The notes under the pieces are model-generated. The model made no database searches. It saw only the letters and a list, made by a program, of their open reading frames with translations, and was not told where the DNA came from. This document shows positions 54,432 to 63,270 of a stretch of 64,000 nucleotides of DNA, piece by piece (positions within the stretch are counted from its first letter, which is position 1; every line of letters starts with the position of its first letter). The translations under genes and the position numbers were made by a program. Origin of the DNA: Mucilaginibacter sabulilitoris (lineage in GTDB: Bacteria > Bacteroidota > Bacteroidia > Sphingobacteriales > Sphingobacteriaceae); NCBI RefSeq assembly GCF_034262375.1, contig NZ_CP139558.1, positions 5,394,001 through 5,458,000 of the forward strand. Reading direction: 5' to 3'.

Positions 54432-56768
54432 TCAGGCTTTTTGGGCAGTTACTGTTTTTATTGCCCCGTTCACTTTAACCTTCACACTGTGAGGCGTGGT
54501 TGAGATAATTTTATAGCTGGTTACCTTACCATCTTTCCACTTAAAATCAACCGTAAAATTGCCGCGGGCTCTTAAACCCTTAACCTCGCCTGATGCTTTC
54601 CAGCAATCCGGAATAGCGGGCAGCAGATTGATATAACCCTCGTGGCTTTGTATCAACATTTCGGCAATACCGGCGGTAGTACCAAAGTTTCCGTCAATCT
54701 GGAACGGCGGACCGGCAGACAACAGATTGGCATAAATGCCACCGCCTGAACCGTAATTTATATCAGTACGCAGTGTTGGTTTCATAATTTCGGTAAACAA
54801 TTTGTAGGCCCTGTTACCATCATGTAGCCGTGCCCAAAACAATTGTTTATAAGCAATTGACCAGCTTGGCCCATCGTCGCCGCGTACATTCAAAGTTTTT
54901 TTTGCGGCTTCGGCCAACTCGGGTGTACCTTCTGGAGTAATTTCAGCGGCCGGGTATATACCGTAAAGGTGAGATATATGTCTGTGTTGTGGTTCCGTTT
55001 CCTGATAATCTTCCAGCCATTCCTGTATGCGGCCATCTTTGCTGACTACGCCTGCCGGAGGTATTTGTTTCAACCTTACTTTGAGGGTATCACGAAAAGC
55101 CGGGTCAATACCTAATGTTTCAGAAGCGGTAATTACATTGGTAAATAACTCCCTCATGATCTGGTTATCTATAGTTGCCCCCATGCAAATGCTGGCGTGC
55201 CGACCGCTGCCATCGGGCATCATAAAGCTATTTTCGGGTGATGAAGACGGTGCGGTAACCATCCATCCGGTTTTAGGATCTTTAATGAGGATACTGCTGT
55301 AAAATTGCGCCGAACCTTTTAAAATAGGATAAATACTTTTTAAATAAGCCTTATCGTTAGTAAAAGCATAATGATCCCAAATATTACTGCATAACCAACC
55401 CGAACCTGCTTTGGTGACACCCCATGAGGCACTTTCACCGGGTTCGGTAAAGCCCCATACGTTGGTAATTACATGAGCCACCCATCCGTCGGCGTTGTAA
55501 TACGCTTTAGCGGTTTTTTCACCGTTTTTAACAAGACCGCGCACCAACTCAACCAGCGGTAAATTAAGTTCAGAAAGATTAGCTACCTCTACCGGGAAAT
55601 GGTTCATTTGTACGTTCACATCAAGGTGATAATCACCGTTCCATGGCGTGTGTATCTGATTTGCCCATAATCCTTGCAGGTTTGGCGGCAACAAACCGAT
55701 GCGGGTACTGCAAATACTCAGATACCTTCCAAACTGAAAAAACAGTACAGGCATATCCTTATGAGTATCGGGTGATTTATGAAAACTTAACAATTGCTGA
55801 TCGGTAGTTTCAGGATTATCGCCATTTACCCCTAAATTAATATCTACCCGATTAAACAGCTTTTGAAAGTTTGCAATATGCTGTTGCTTTTGCTGTGCAT
55901 AGGGCCTTTTCATAGCGGCATCAAGATCACGCTGGATACATTGTTTAAAATCGGGCTTTCTGAAATCGGTAGCTGCTGATATATAAATAATAACCTCAGT
56001 AGCATTTTTCACAACCAGACTGTTTGATGTAGAACTAATGCTGCCACCTGTTAATTTAGCCCGTACATTGGCCAGGTATTGCATGCCATTTCCATCGGTA
56101 CCATTATCAAGACGGCCCTGCATTTGCAGTGTATTTCCTGATGTGCTGGTAACAGATCTTTCGGGGCGTGACATATTGATACTAAAATTAAGCTGGCCGG
56201 GTTTATCGGCTGTTAACCTAATCATATCCACATCATCACCAAAGCTGGTAAAATACTCGCGTTTATAGGTAACGCCGTTAACCTGGTAGCTGCAATTGGC
56301 CATAGCATTACTTAACGAAAGCTCTCTTTGATAATTGGTTGCCTTTGCATCGGCCTGCTTATAGTCAAACTTCAGGTCAAGATCGCCTAAAACCTGGTAG
56401 CAACCCCATTGCCTGCCGCCAGAACCCGGGCCTTTACATACAAAGTCCTTATCAATCAGGGCCTGAGCTTCCACATTTTTTCCGGCGAGCAGCAATTCGC
56501 GTATTTGCGGCAAGCTTTTATAAGCATCGTAATTGTTGGCATCCTGCGGTGAGCCAGACCACAGGGTAATATCGTTCAGAACAATTTTTTCATCATTCAC
56601 TCCGCCATCGGGCATCATCCCCAGGCGCCCGTTTCCGAGCGGCAGGGTTTCTTCCCAGGTTGCGGCGGGTTTGTCATAATGCAATCTTAACACCTGCTTT
56701 TGGGCAAAACTCCATGTTGATGCAAACAGCAGTACCGTTGTTATAGATGTGAAACGTTTGGTTATCAT
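54432..56768 (-). CDS. Glycoside hydrolase family 95 enzyme A (alpha-L-fucosidase type)
   Basis: An exported GH95 enzyme of 778 residues: N-terminal beta domain (WEETLPLGNGRLGMMPDGG, ITLWSGSPQDANNYDAY), linker, (alpha/alpha)6 barrel and C-terminal beta domain. The acid glutamate is in SSPENSFMMPDG (near 510) and the conserved aspartate in FQIDGNFGTTAG (near 691). At the Asn pair used by GH95 to activate water, this protein reads LDVNVQMNHF, so the first Asn appears to be Asp, unlike enzyme B. Substrates of the family are alpha-1,2-fucosides or alpha-L-galactosides. It lies 24 bases after the GH29 gene. Confidence 0.93.
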   Translation of the reverse strand: MITKRFTSITTVLLFASTWSFAQKQVLRLHYDKPAATWEETLPLGNGRLGMMPDGGVNDEKIVLNDITLWSGSPQDANNYDAYKSLPQIRELLLAGKNVEAQALIDKDFVCKGPGSGGRQWGCYQVLGDLDLKFDYKQADAKATNYQRELSLSNAMANCSYQVNGVTYKREYFTSFGDDVDMIRLTADKPGQLNFSINMSRPERSVTSTSGNTLQMQGRLDNGTDGNGMQYLANVRAKLTGGSISSTSNSLVVKNATEVIIYISAATDFRKPDFKQCIQRDLDAAMKRPYAQQKQQHIANFQKLFNRVDINLGVNGDNPETTDQQLLSFHKSPDTHKDMPVLFFQFGRYLSICSTRIGLLPPNLQGLWANQIHTPWNGDYHLDVNVQMNHFPVEVANLSELNLPLVELVRGLVKNGEKTAKAYYNADGWVAHVITNVWGFTEPGESASWGVTKAGSGWLCSNIWDHYAFTNDKAYLKSIYPILKGSAQFYSSILIKDPKTGWMVTAPSSSPENSFMMPDGSGRHASICMGATIDNQIMRELFTNVITASETLGIDPAFRDTLKVRLKQIPPAGVVSKDGRIQEWLEDYQETEPQHRHISHLYGIYPAAEITPEGTPELAEAAKKTLNVRGDDGPSWSIAYKQLFWARLHDGNRAYKLFTEIMKPTLRTDINYGSGGGIYANLLSAGPPFQIDGNFGTTAGIAEMLIQSHEGYINLLPAIPDCWKASGEVKGLRARGNFTVDFKWKDGKVTSYKIISTTPHSVKVKVNGAIKTVTAQKA

Positions 56769-56792
56769 TAGTTTAATTTATAATTAGGATAA

Positions 56793-58097
56793 TTAGGCTT
56801 TTACTGGTATTACGGGGATATTAACGGCGTCTTTGTTCAGCTCCAAAACAATTACCGAACAGTTTTCGTCGGGTAAAGTGGCGGGCAACTCAATCTTATA
56901 GTTATCCTTATCCGTTTTAATAATTACAGCACCACCATTCATAAAATAGGCTTTGGTGATTTTAACATTTGCTAAAGCCGGAATACTTAATGTGCCGTCT
57001 TTACGCTGAAATATATGCAGATAAACTTTATTGCCTTTGCGGGTTGCACCATAGGTTTCATTAGGAACATAAGGACCACCCTGGGTGCCATATATGCTTT
57101 CGCCGTAGAGTTTTAACCAGGCACCCATTTCCTGCAGGCGTTTAACCTGTCTGCCTTCAATATGGCCATCCATTGCTGGCCCTACATTAAACAGCAAATT
57201 GCCATTACCCGATGCCGATGTTACCAAAGTTTGAAGACATTGTTTAAGCGATTTCATCGGATCGTTAGGTTTCCATGCCCATTGGTTACAAATAGTAATG
57301 CAGCTTTCCCAAGGTTCATTCATGTTTAGCTTGCCAATGGTTTGCTCTGGCGTTAAAAAATCGCCTACCGCATCCCCATCCAATTTATCGTTTACTTTAC
57401 CAAGCCTGTTATTTACAATAACATTGGCATCAACACTTTTAATAAATTGGTATATTTCTTTGCCGTCGGCGGTTGTCCATGGTTTTTCCCAATAGCCATC
57501 AAACCAAAGCATGAAGGGTTTGTATTTGGTTATCACCTCGCGCAATTCATTTTTCATGCGGGTTTTAAAAGCGGTCATGTTGCCTCCTAAGCCTTTGCTT
57601 TGTGTAGTGTCATGCGGGTTATGGATAGGATAATCAGGATCATGCCAGTCGAGTACGGTAAAATATATACAAAAGGTTACGTCCTGTTTTTTACAGGCTT
57701 CGGCAAGCTCGCCTACTATGTCCCTTTTAAAAGGCGAATTAGCAACATTATAATCAGAATAAGCGGTAGGCCATAGGCAAAAACCATCGTGATGTTTGGC
57801 CGTAATTACCAAATACTTCATGCCGGCATCCTTTGCCGTTTTTACCCAGACATCGGCATTAAACAACCGCGGATTAAATTCGTGGTAAAGGCTATCATAG
57901 TCGGCCTGTGCAACCTGGTCATTACGGCTCCAGCCAATTTCTGTTCCGCGCTGAGTTACCGGCCCGAAGTGAATAAACATACCAAAGCGCTTATCCATAA
58001 ACTGATCCATAACCGCTTTAGGTGTTTTTTGCTGGGCAATGGCCGTACAGGTGCTCATTACCAGTGCTATCAGCAACGCCGCCTTTTTCTTCTTCAT
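56793..58097 (-). CDS. Alpha-L-fucosidase, glycoside hydrolase family 29
   Basis: An exported retaining fucosidase of 434 residues. It has RFGMFIHFGPVTQRGTEIGW, KYLVITAKHHDGFCLWPTAY and the nucleophile aspartate in KPFMLWFDGYWEKPW. GNLLFNVGPAMDGHIEGRQ closes the barrel, and a short beta domain ends the protein. GH29 enzymes act on alpha-1,3/4/6 or aryl-like fucosides, complementing GH95 (alpha-1,2). The gene is 17 bases after the esterase gene and 24 bases before GH95 A. Confidence 0.95.
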   Translation of the reverse strand: MKKKKAALLIALVMSTCTAIAQQKTPKAVMDQFMDKRFGMFIHFGPVTQRGTEIGWSRNDQVAQADYDSLYHEFNPRLFNADVWVKTAKDAGMKYLVITAKHHDGFCLWPTAYSDYNVANSPFKRDIVGELAEACKKQDVTFCIYFTVLDWHDPDYPIHNPHDTTQSKGLGGNMTAFKTRMKNELREVITKYKPFMLWFDGYWEKPWTTADGKEIYQFIKSVDANVIVNNRLGKVNDKLDGDAVGDFLTPEQTIGKLNMNEPWESCITICNQWAWKPNDPMKSLKQCLQTLVTSASGNGNLLFNVGPAMDGHIEGRQVKRLQEMGAWLKLYGESIYGTQGGPYVPNETYGATRKGNKVYLHIFQRKDGTLSIPALANVKITKAYFMNGGAVIIKTDKDNYKIELPATLPDENCSVIVLELNKDAVNIPVIPVKA

Positions 58098-58114
58098 ATT
58101 GGGTTTATAATAGT

Positions 58115-60055
58115 TTACTTGTTGTTCACAAAAAAATGCACAATGCGACAGGCATGCCCCTTGCTTGCGCTGTTTTTTTGTTCGCTTATCCTGATCCGGA
58201 GCACATGGCTGCCGTTAGCTAAATTATCCCCCAGTAAATGATAAATAGGCAGGTGCAACCAGCTGCTAAATTCAGTGAACAGATCAAGATCTTTAAATTC
58301 GTCTTTGTCAACCGCGTAGGATATGGTACCCGCATCGCCGCCAGCAACTACGGCTATACCAACTGCATTGCCTTTAAACGGCAATGATAACTCAGAACCC
58401 GGCTCGGTAGCATTTAACACCGGCACATTCACAAACCCATCGCGGACTTGTAAGCCGTCCGAGGGTTTCCAGTTTGGCGTAATTTGCCATCCCTCACCCG
58501 GTTTGGCGTTGGTCAGATCATAATAGCTACCGTTTTCAAAACGGGCCTTATCAATTGGTTTAGGTAAAGTCAGTTTAAATGGCGCTTTGTATGTAGTTTC
58601 AACACAAGTCTGCAGCAGGCTTTTAATATTGGCGAAATACAGCTCCTGACCATAATGGGCCGGGTGTATATCTTTAAAATCGTCAGCCCAGCTTAGTTCC
58701 TTGTTTTTTATTTTATCATTAACTTCTAAAGCCAGGTTTATATAGGGTAGGTTATAGTGAGCGGCCACCATTTCGTGGTTTACCAGCTCAGGCGATACTT
58801 TGCCCTTGCTATAATTTTCTATTTTTTGAGGGTCGACAAATGCCATGAAAACAATGTCGGTATATGGATTAGCATTACGCGCGTGCCGCACAATACCTTC
58901 TAATGAGCGCACCTGTGTAGTGCTATCGGTACCCCTGTCGTTCACAGCGGCTTCTACAAATAACAGATCGGTTTTGCCTGAGTCGAGCACGTCTCTTTGT
59001 ACACGGAAAGCATGAGGTAAACTACCTAACGAAGGAATGCCTGCAGCGATGAAATGAAAATCGGTTTCAGGGTAGGTTTCTTTGAGGTATTTGCAAACCT
59101 TATCACGCCAGCCCGGATTAAAGGTAATAGAACCTCCCAAAAAAGAAACCGTAGCTTTTTTCTTAACTGCAGCGGCGTAATAAAAGTTATTAAGCTTACT
59201 GCCTGTTTTAATGTAGTTGCTATAAGGCAGCACCTTTTTTACCGGATAAGAATTATTGATAATAAAATCGGCGTAATAATCCGGGCGATCAATCTTAAAA
59301 TGATGTCCCTGCAATTCCATTGGCCCCTGGGTTATAGGGTTTATACTCATCGGGCCACCTAAGGCCAGGTATTTTTTTTCAAAGGGGTAAGTGTTTTCAT
59401 CGGGCGGAGCAAGCTTGTCATTTAAGCCAATAGTGTGCAATACCGGTACACGGAATGACGCCAAACCTTCCAAATTATCAATAGGATTATCATTGTAAGC
59501 TATGGCCTGATCTTCGGTAAAATGGTAAATCTGTTTTAACTCTTTCCAGGCAGCGGCATCGCCGGGGCCCTTTCCTTTGCCTCCCGGCCAGCTTTTAATG
59601 TCGCACACCGGAGTTTCCGCATAAATGCAGCTTACCTTATCCGGGTTACGCTTGGCCCAGCCATAAGCATATAACCCGCCGCGACTTACAGCCTCCAAAG
59701 CCACCTTTGGCGCAAAGGCCAGTTTGCCAGTCAGGTAAGTATAAAATTTATCCCAAACCTGCAACGATGCCGGGCTGCCATACTGGTTATCAACATTAAC
59801 AAAGGCTACATAAAAACCTTTGGTTAGCAATATGCTGTCAATTTCGGTATGCCAATCAGGGAATGAGGCGCGCCAAACCCATGGGTTACCCGGCAGCGGA
59901 TGCGTGGGTTTTACGTAATAAGCATCGTGGCCATCAATATTCACCTGCACTTTCTCAAAGCCTTTCCACAATGCTACTTTGTTGTCCTGACCTTTTACCT
60001 GCAGGCCAGCGCTGATTGCTAATGTTAAGATTAATAGGTGTTTAAATTTTATCAT
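58115..60055 (-). CDS. Two-domain esterase: alpha/beta hydrolase fused to SGNH/GDSL hydrolase
   Basis: An exported protein of 646 residues with two hydrolase domains. The first (about 25-270) is an alpha/beta hydrolase: serine in ALEAVSRGGLYAYGWA, acid in HTIGLNDKLAP, histidine in LQGHHFKIDRP. The second (about 290-510) is SGNH type: block I VSFLGGSITFNPGW, block III VEAAVNDRGTD and the Asp-His of KDIHPAHYGQ. A C-terminal beta domain follows. Both sites look intact, so it may remove two kinds of ester (for example acetyl or methyl) from a decorated fucosylated glycan. It is first in the compact GH29-GH95-GH-D-GH36 operon. Confidence 0.88.
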   Translation of the reverse strand: MIKFKHLLILTLAISAGLQVKGQDNKVALWKGFEKVQVNIDGHDAYYVKPTHPLPGNPWVWRASFPDWHTEIDSILLTKGFYVAFVNVDNQYGSPASLQVWDKFYTYLTGKLAFAPKVALEAVSRGGLYAYGWAKRNPDKVSCIYAETPVCDIKSWPGGKGKGPGDAAAWKELKQIYHFTEDQAIAYNDNPIDNLEGLASFRVPVLHTIGLNDKLAPPDENTYPFEKKYLALGGPMSINPITQGPMELQGHHFKIDRPDYYADFIINNSYPVKKVLPYSNYIKTGSKLNNFYYAAAVKKKATVSFLGGSITFNPGWRDKVCKYLKETYPETDFHFIAAGIPSLGSLPHAFRVQRDVLDSGKTDLLFVEAAVNDRGTDSTTQVRSLEGIVRHARNANPYTDIVFMAFVDPQKIENYSKGKVSPELVNHEMVAAHYNLPYINLALEVNDKIKNKELSWADDFKDIHPAHYGQELYFANIKSLLQTCVETTYKAPFKLTLPKPIDKARFENGSYYDLTNAKPGEGWQITPNWKPSDGLQVRDGFVNVPVLNATEPGSELSLPFKGNAVGIAVVAGGDAGTISYAVDKDEFKDLDLFTEFSSWLHLPIYHLLGDNLANGSHVLRIRISEQKNSASKGHACRIVHFFVNNK

Positions 60056-60248
60056 TTTTTATATGGAAATTTTTATCAGTACAAGGCATAGCCCTGTTTG
60101 AACATTAAAAAGTTGCAGCATATAATTATTTGACCTCGTTTTATTGGCGTGGTAAATGTATTTGGTAATTACCTTGCAAAAAATGGATAAACCATCGAAA
60201 CAGATGGACAATCCCTTTAAAAATCAAATAAACTGCCGGTATAAATGG

Positions 60249-62534
60249 TTAAATAGATGCAGAGAACGTATAAAGCCGGCCCGCTTCTGTTTTAAAGCTA
60301 TAACCAAAATCATTGCCTGCGTTTGCATTCTTTACTACCTTAACAGTAGTTTTTAATACATTAGGAACACGAAGCTTGCAGTCGCCTCCGGCTAACGATT
60401 TTATGGTTAGTTTAACGATCTTACCGTTTTTCCACTGCATGTCGGTAATTTCAAAATCGCCTCTGGCACGCAGGCCCTGTACACTGCCGGTTGCCCATAC
60501 TTTTGGCAATGCCGGTAATAACTGAATTTCGTCAGTTTGGCTTTGTACCAGCATTTCGGCTACGCCTGCGGCATATCCAAAATTTCCATCAATCTGGAAT
60601 GGCGGGTGTGCGCAAAATAAATTGGAGTAAAGGCCACCACCTTCATTATAGTCAACCCCGGAGCCGCCAACCAGCGTAATAAAGTTTTTAACGATGGTAT
60701 GCGCGTGGTCGCCATCCTGCAAACGCGCCCAGAAGTTCATTTTCCAGGCCATTGACCAGCCTGTAGATACATCGCCGCGTGCCAGCAAACTTACTTTAGC
60801 GGCTTTAGCCAGGTCGGGGGTTTTAATGGTGCTTATCCTATGACCAGGATGCAAACCAAAAAGGTTTGATGAATGACGGTGCGTATCTTTAGGATCATCG
60901 CGGTCTGTTTCCCACTCCTGCAGCTGGCCCCATTTGCCTATTTTGGGTTTTAGTAAATGCTCGCGCATATCGGCAACCCGATCACGATATGCCTTATCAA
61001 TACCTAAAGCATCGGCAGCCTCCATATAATTGGTGAACAGGTCGTATACAATCTCCTGATCATAAGTCACCCCATCTTCGGTAGGTCCATGCTCTGGCGA
61101 CCAGCCCAGCGGCGAAACCAGCGTACCATCAGGGCGGCGTTTCAGGTGATCGTCCCAAAACTCTACCACTTCTTTCATTATAGGGTAGCCGAAGTTTTTC
61201 AAATATGCTTTATCCTTTGTAAAAGCGTAATGCTCCCAAATCCCCTGCATATACCAGGCACTGCCGGGTGTATTCCACAAAAAGCTGGAACCTCCATAAA
61301 TGTTGTTTTCGGTTTTAACCGTCCAGCCACGAACGCCGGGATACTGTTTCTTTGTGCTCTCCTTTTTCACCTCACGCATACTGTTAATGTAATCGAGGTA
61401 AGGAAAATGGCATTCGGATAAATTTGTTGGCTCGGCCAGCCAGTAATTCATTTGTATGTTGATGTTGGAGTGATAGTCTGATCGCCATGGCGGATTATTG
61501 CTGTTGTTCCATAAGCCCTGTAAGTTGGCCGGTAAGCCGCCTTTTCGCGATGAATTGATGAGCAGGTACCTGCCATATTGAAACAGCAAAGCCTCTAACT
61601 GCGGATCACCTTCAGTTTTATAATCCAGCAAACGTTTATAGGTAGGCAAAGCGCTTCTCTGAGCCGGTGTATTACCTAAATTCAGGGCAACCCTGCCAAA
61701 TAGAGACTGATAATCATGAAGATGCGCGGCTAATAATTGCTGATATGTTTTAACTGTAGCAGCAGACAAGGCTTGTTTTACCCTGATATCAGGAGCTCCG
61801 TCGCGCCAGTTTTGTTCACGTTTGTTGCTGTAATTTGTAGCTGCATCCAGGTATATGGTAAAGCCATCCGCCTGCTTTATATTTAGCTGTGAGCCACCGT
61901 TACCATCCGATTCTACAGCTACTTGTCCTCCTTCTGTTTTTACGGTTACTGCAGCGTTGTAAGCTAAACCATTATCGAGCTTACCGGTAATTTGCAGGGA
62001 AGTGCCGTTACCTGACACCACTGCGTTATGCGCATCCTTCAGTTTAATGATGGCTGAATAAGCGCCTTTTTGATCAGCAGTAAAATGCAGTACCATTACC
62101 TTATCAGGAAAGCTGCAGAAATACTCACGCTTATAAGTCACACCATTATCGGTATAGTTTATTTGCTGCACAGCTTTGCTGATATCCAGTTGCCTGCGAT
62201 AATTTGGTGGAACTTTTTGGGTAGAATCCTTACCCTTAAAGTCAATATACAAATCGCCAAAAGCCTGATAGGCGCCGGTTTCGTTTTCATCGCCTGTCCA
62301 TAAGCTAATTTCGTTAAACTGTATGTGCTCCTGACCCAAACCGCCAAATACCATCCCTCCTATACGACCATTACCCATGGGATAAGCTTCGGTCATCCAT
62401 GTTTTGGCTGGTTTATCATCCCAAATTGTTAAACTTTTTTGATGTAAGCCTGGGTTTAATTGCTGGGCTGTTACACCTGATGCAAACGCTACTTGCGTAA
62501 CGAACAGCGAAAAACAGAGTATTTTTCTTACCAT
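60249..62534 (-). CDS. Glycoside hydrolase family 95 enzyme B (alpha-L-fucosidase type)
   Basis: A second exported GH95 enzyme of 761 residues, signal peptide to GVTAQQ. Domains as in enzyme A: MTEAYPMGNGRIGGMVFGG at the start, the Asn pair intact in SNINIQMNYWLAEPTN, acid glutamate in GWSPEHGPTEDGVTYDQEI and conserved aspartate in FQIDGNFGYAAG. The difference at the Asn pair and around the acid residue suggests that A and B split linkages or sugars (fucose against L-galactose). It has its own upstream space (270 bases) and is 193 bases ahead of the esterase gene. Confidence 0.93.
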   Translation of the reverse strand: MVRKILCFSLFVTQVAFASGVTAQQLNPGLHQKSLTIWDDKPAKTWMTEAYPMGNGRIGGMVFGGLGQEHIQFNEISLWTGDENETGAYQAFGDLYIDFKGKDSTQKVPPNYRRQLDISKAVQQINYTDNGVTYKREYFCSFPDKVMVLHFTADQKGAYSAIIKLKDAHNAVVSGNGTSLQITGKLDNGLAYNAAVTVKTEGGQVAVESDGNGGSQLNIKQADGFTIYLDAATNYSNKREQNWRDGAPDIRVKQALSAATVKTYQQLLAAHLHDYQSLFGRVALNLGNTPAQRSALPTYKRLLDYKTEGDPQLEALLFQYGRYLLINSSRKGGLPANLQGLWNNSNNPPWRSDYHSNINIQMNYWLAEPTNLSECHFPYLDYINSMREVKKESTKKQYPGVRGWTVKTENNIYGGSSFLWNTPGSAWYMQGIWEHYAFTKDKAYLKNFGYPIMKEVVEFWDDHLKRRPDGTLVSPLGWSPEHGPTEDGVTYDQEIVYDLFTNYMEAADALGIDKAYRDRVADMREHLLKPKIGKWGQLQEWETDRDDPKDTHRHSSNLFGLHPGHRISTIKTPDLAKAAKVSLLARGDVSTGWSMAWKMNFWARLQDGDHAHTIVKNFITLVGGSGVDYNEGGGLYSNLFCAHPPFQIDGNFGYAAGVAEMLVQSQTDEIQLLPALPKVWATGSVQGLRARGDFEITDMQWKNGKIVKLTIKSLAGGDCKLRVPNVLKTTVKVVKNANAGNDFGYSFKTEAGRLYTFSASI

Positions 62535-62804
62535 TTTAAAAAGGGGAATTTCTATTAAAGATGAAAAATTTGTTTAATTGGTTAAACCGCGATTTTGCCG
62601 CAATCACTTCTAAATGATATTTCGACCGCAATTTGCGCTAAAATAAATATTAAATGTAATGCTTACAGTTTTAATTTTACCCATATATTAAGCTAATTTG
62701 GCATCGGTACAATTACAGTATTCAGGCAATTGCCAATTAGCTTTATAGCAAGAGCCAAAATGAAGAACAACTACTGCTATTTAATCTTATAACCAAACAA
62801 TTAT

Positions 62805-63269
62805 TTAGTAATGAAAAACCTCTTCCATGTTTTGCCATATTTGCTTACGGGCAGCGGCTTCTGGTAATGGGATTTGCGCCGGGTTAGTTTCTTTCCACCA
62901 ACGCTGAGTCGTTGTATCGGCAGCCATTTTGGCCATATCCTTGTTAAAATTATGCCCGGTATATTCAAAATAACTGAACAGGTAATACTTTCCTTCAATT
63001 TTTTGAACATAGATAGAATAGTTACGGATATTACACTCCTGAATCTTTCTCAATACTCTGGGCCACACGGCAGCATGCAGCTTTTTATAGTAGGCCATTT
63101 TCTCGGGCTTTAATCCGGTCACCATACCATAGCGTTGTACTTTCGCGATATCGGCTGTAGTAGTTTGGGGTAATGTTTTATTTTGCTGAGCATTATTGCA
63201 GGCTGCAAAATACATACAGCAAATCATGATAAAAACTGAGGTTAACCCTATCTTATTCATAAAAATCAA
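62805..63269 (-). CDS. Lipoprotein of the L-rhamnose mutarotase family
   Basis: A protein of 154 residues whose C-terminal 110 residues match L-rhamnose mutarotase (PF05336): VQRYGMVTGLKPEKMAYYKK, HAAVWPRVLRKIQECNIRNY, GKYYLFSYFEYTGHNFNKD and TTTQRWWKETNPAQIPLP. RhaM itself is a cytosolic protein of about 104 residues. This one has an added signal peptide with lipobox FAAC (C24), so it should sit in the periplasm or outer membrane. The gene starts 1 base after the symporter stop, so the two proteins are coupled. A start at the ATG of MNKIG (63260) is also possible. Confidence 0.88.
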   Translation of the reverse strand: MIFMNKIGLTSVFIMICCMYFAACNNAQQNKTLPQTTTADIAKVQRYGMVTGLKPEKMAYYKKLHAAVWPRVLRKIQECNIRNYSIYVQKIEGKYYLFSYFEYTGHNFNKDMAKMAADTTTQRWWKETNPAQIPLPEAAARKQIWQNMEEVFHY

Positions 63270-63270
63270 A

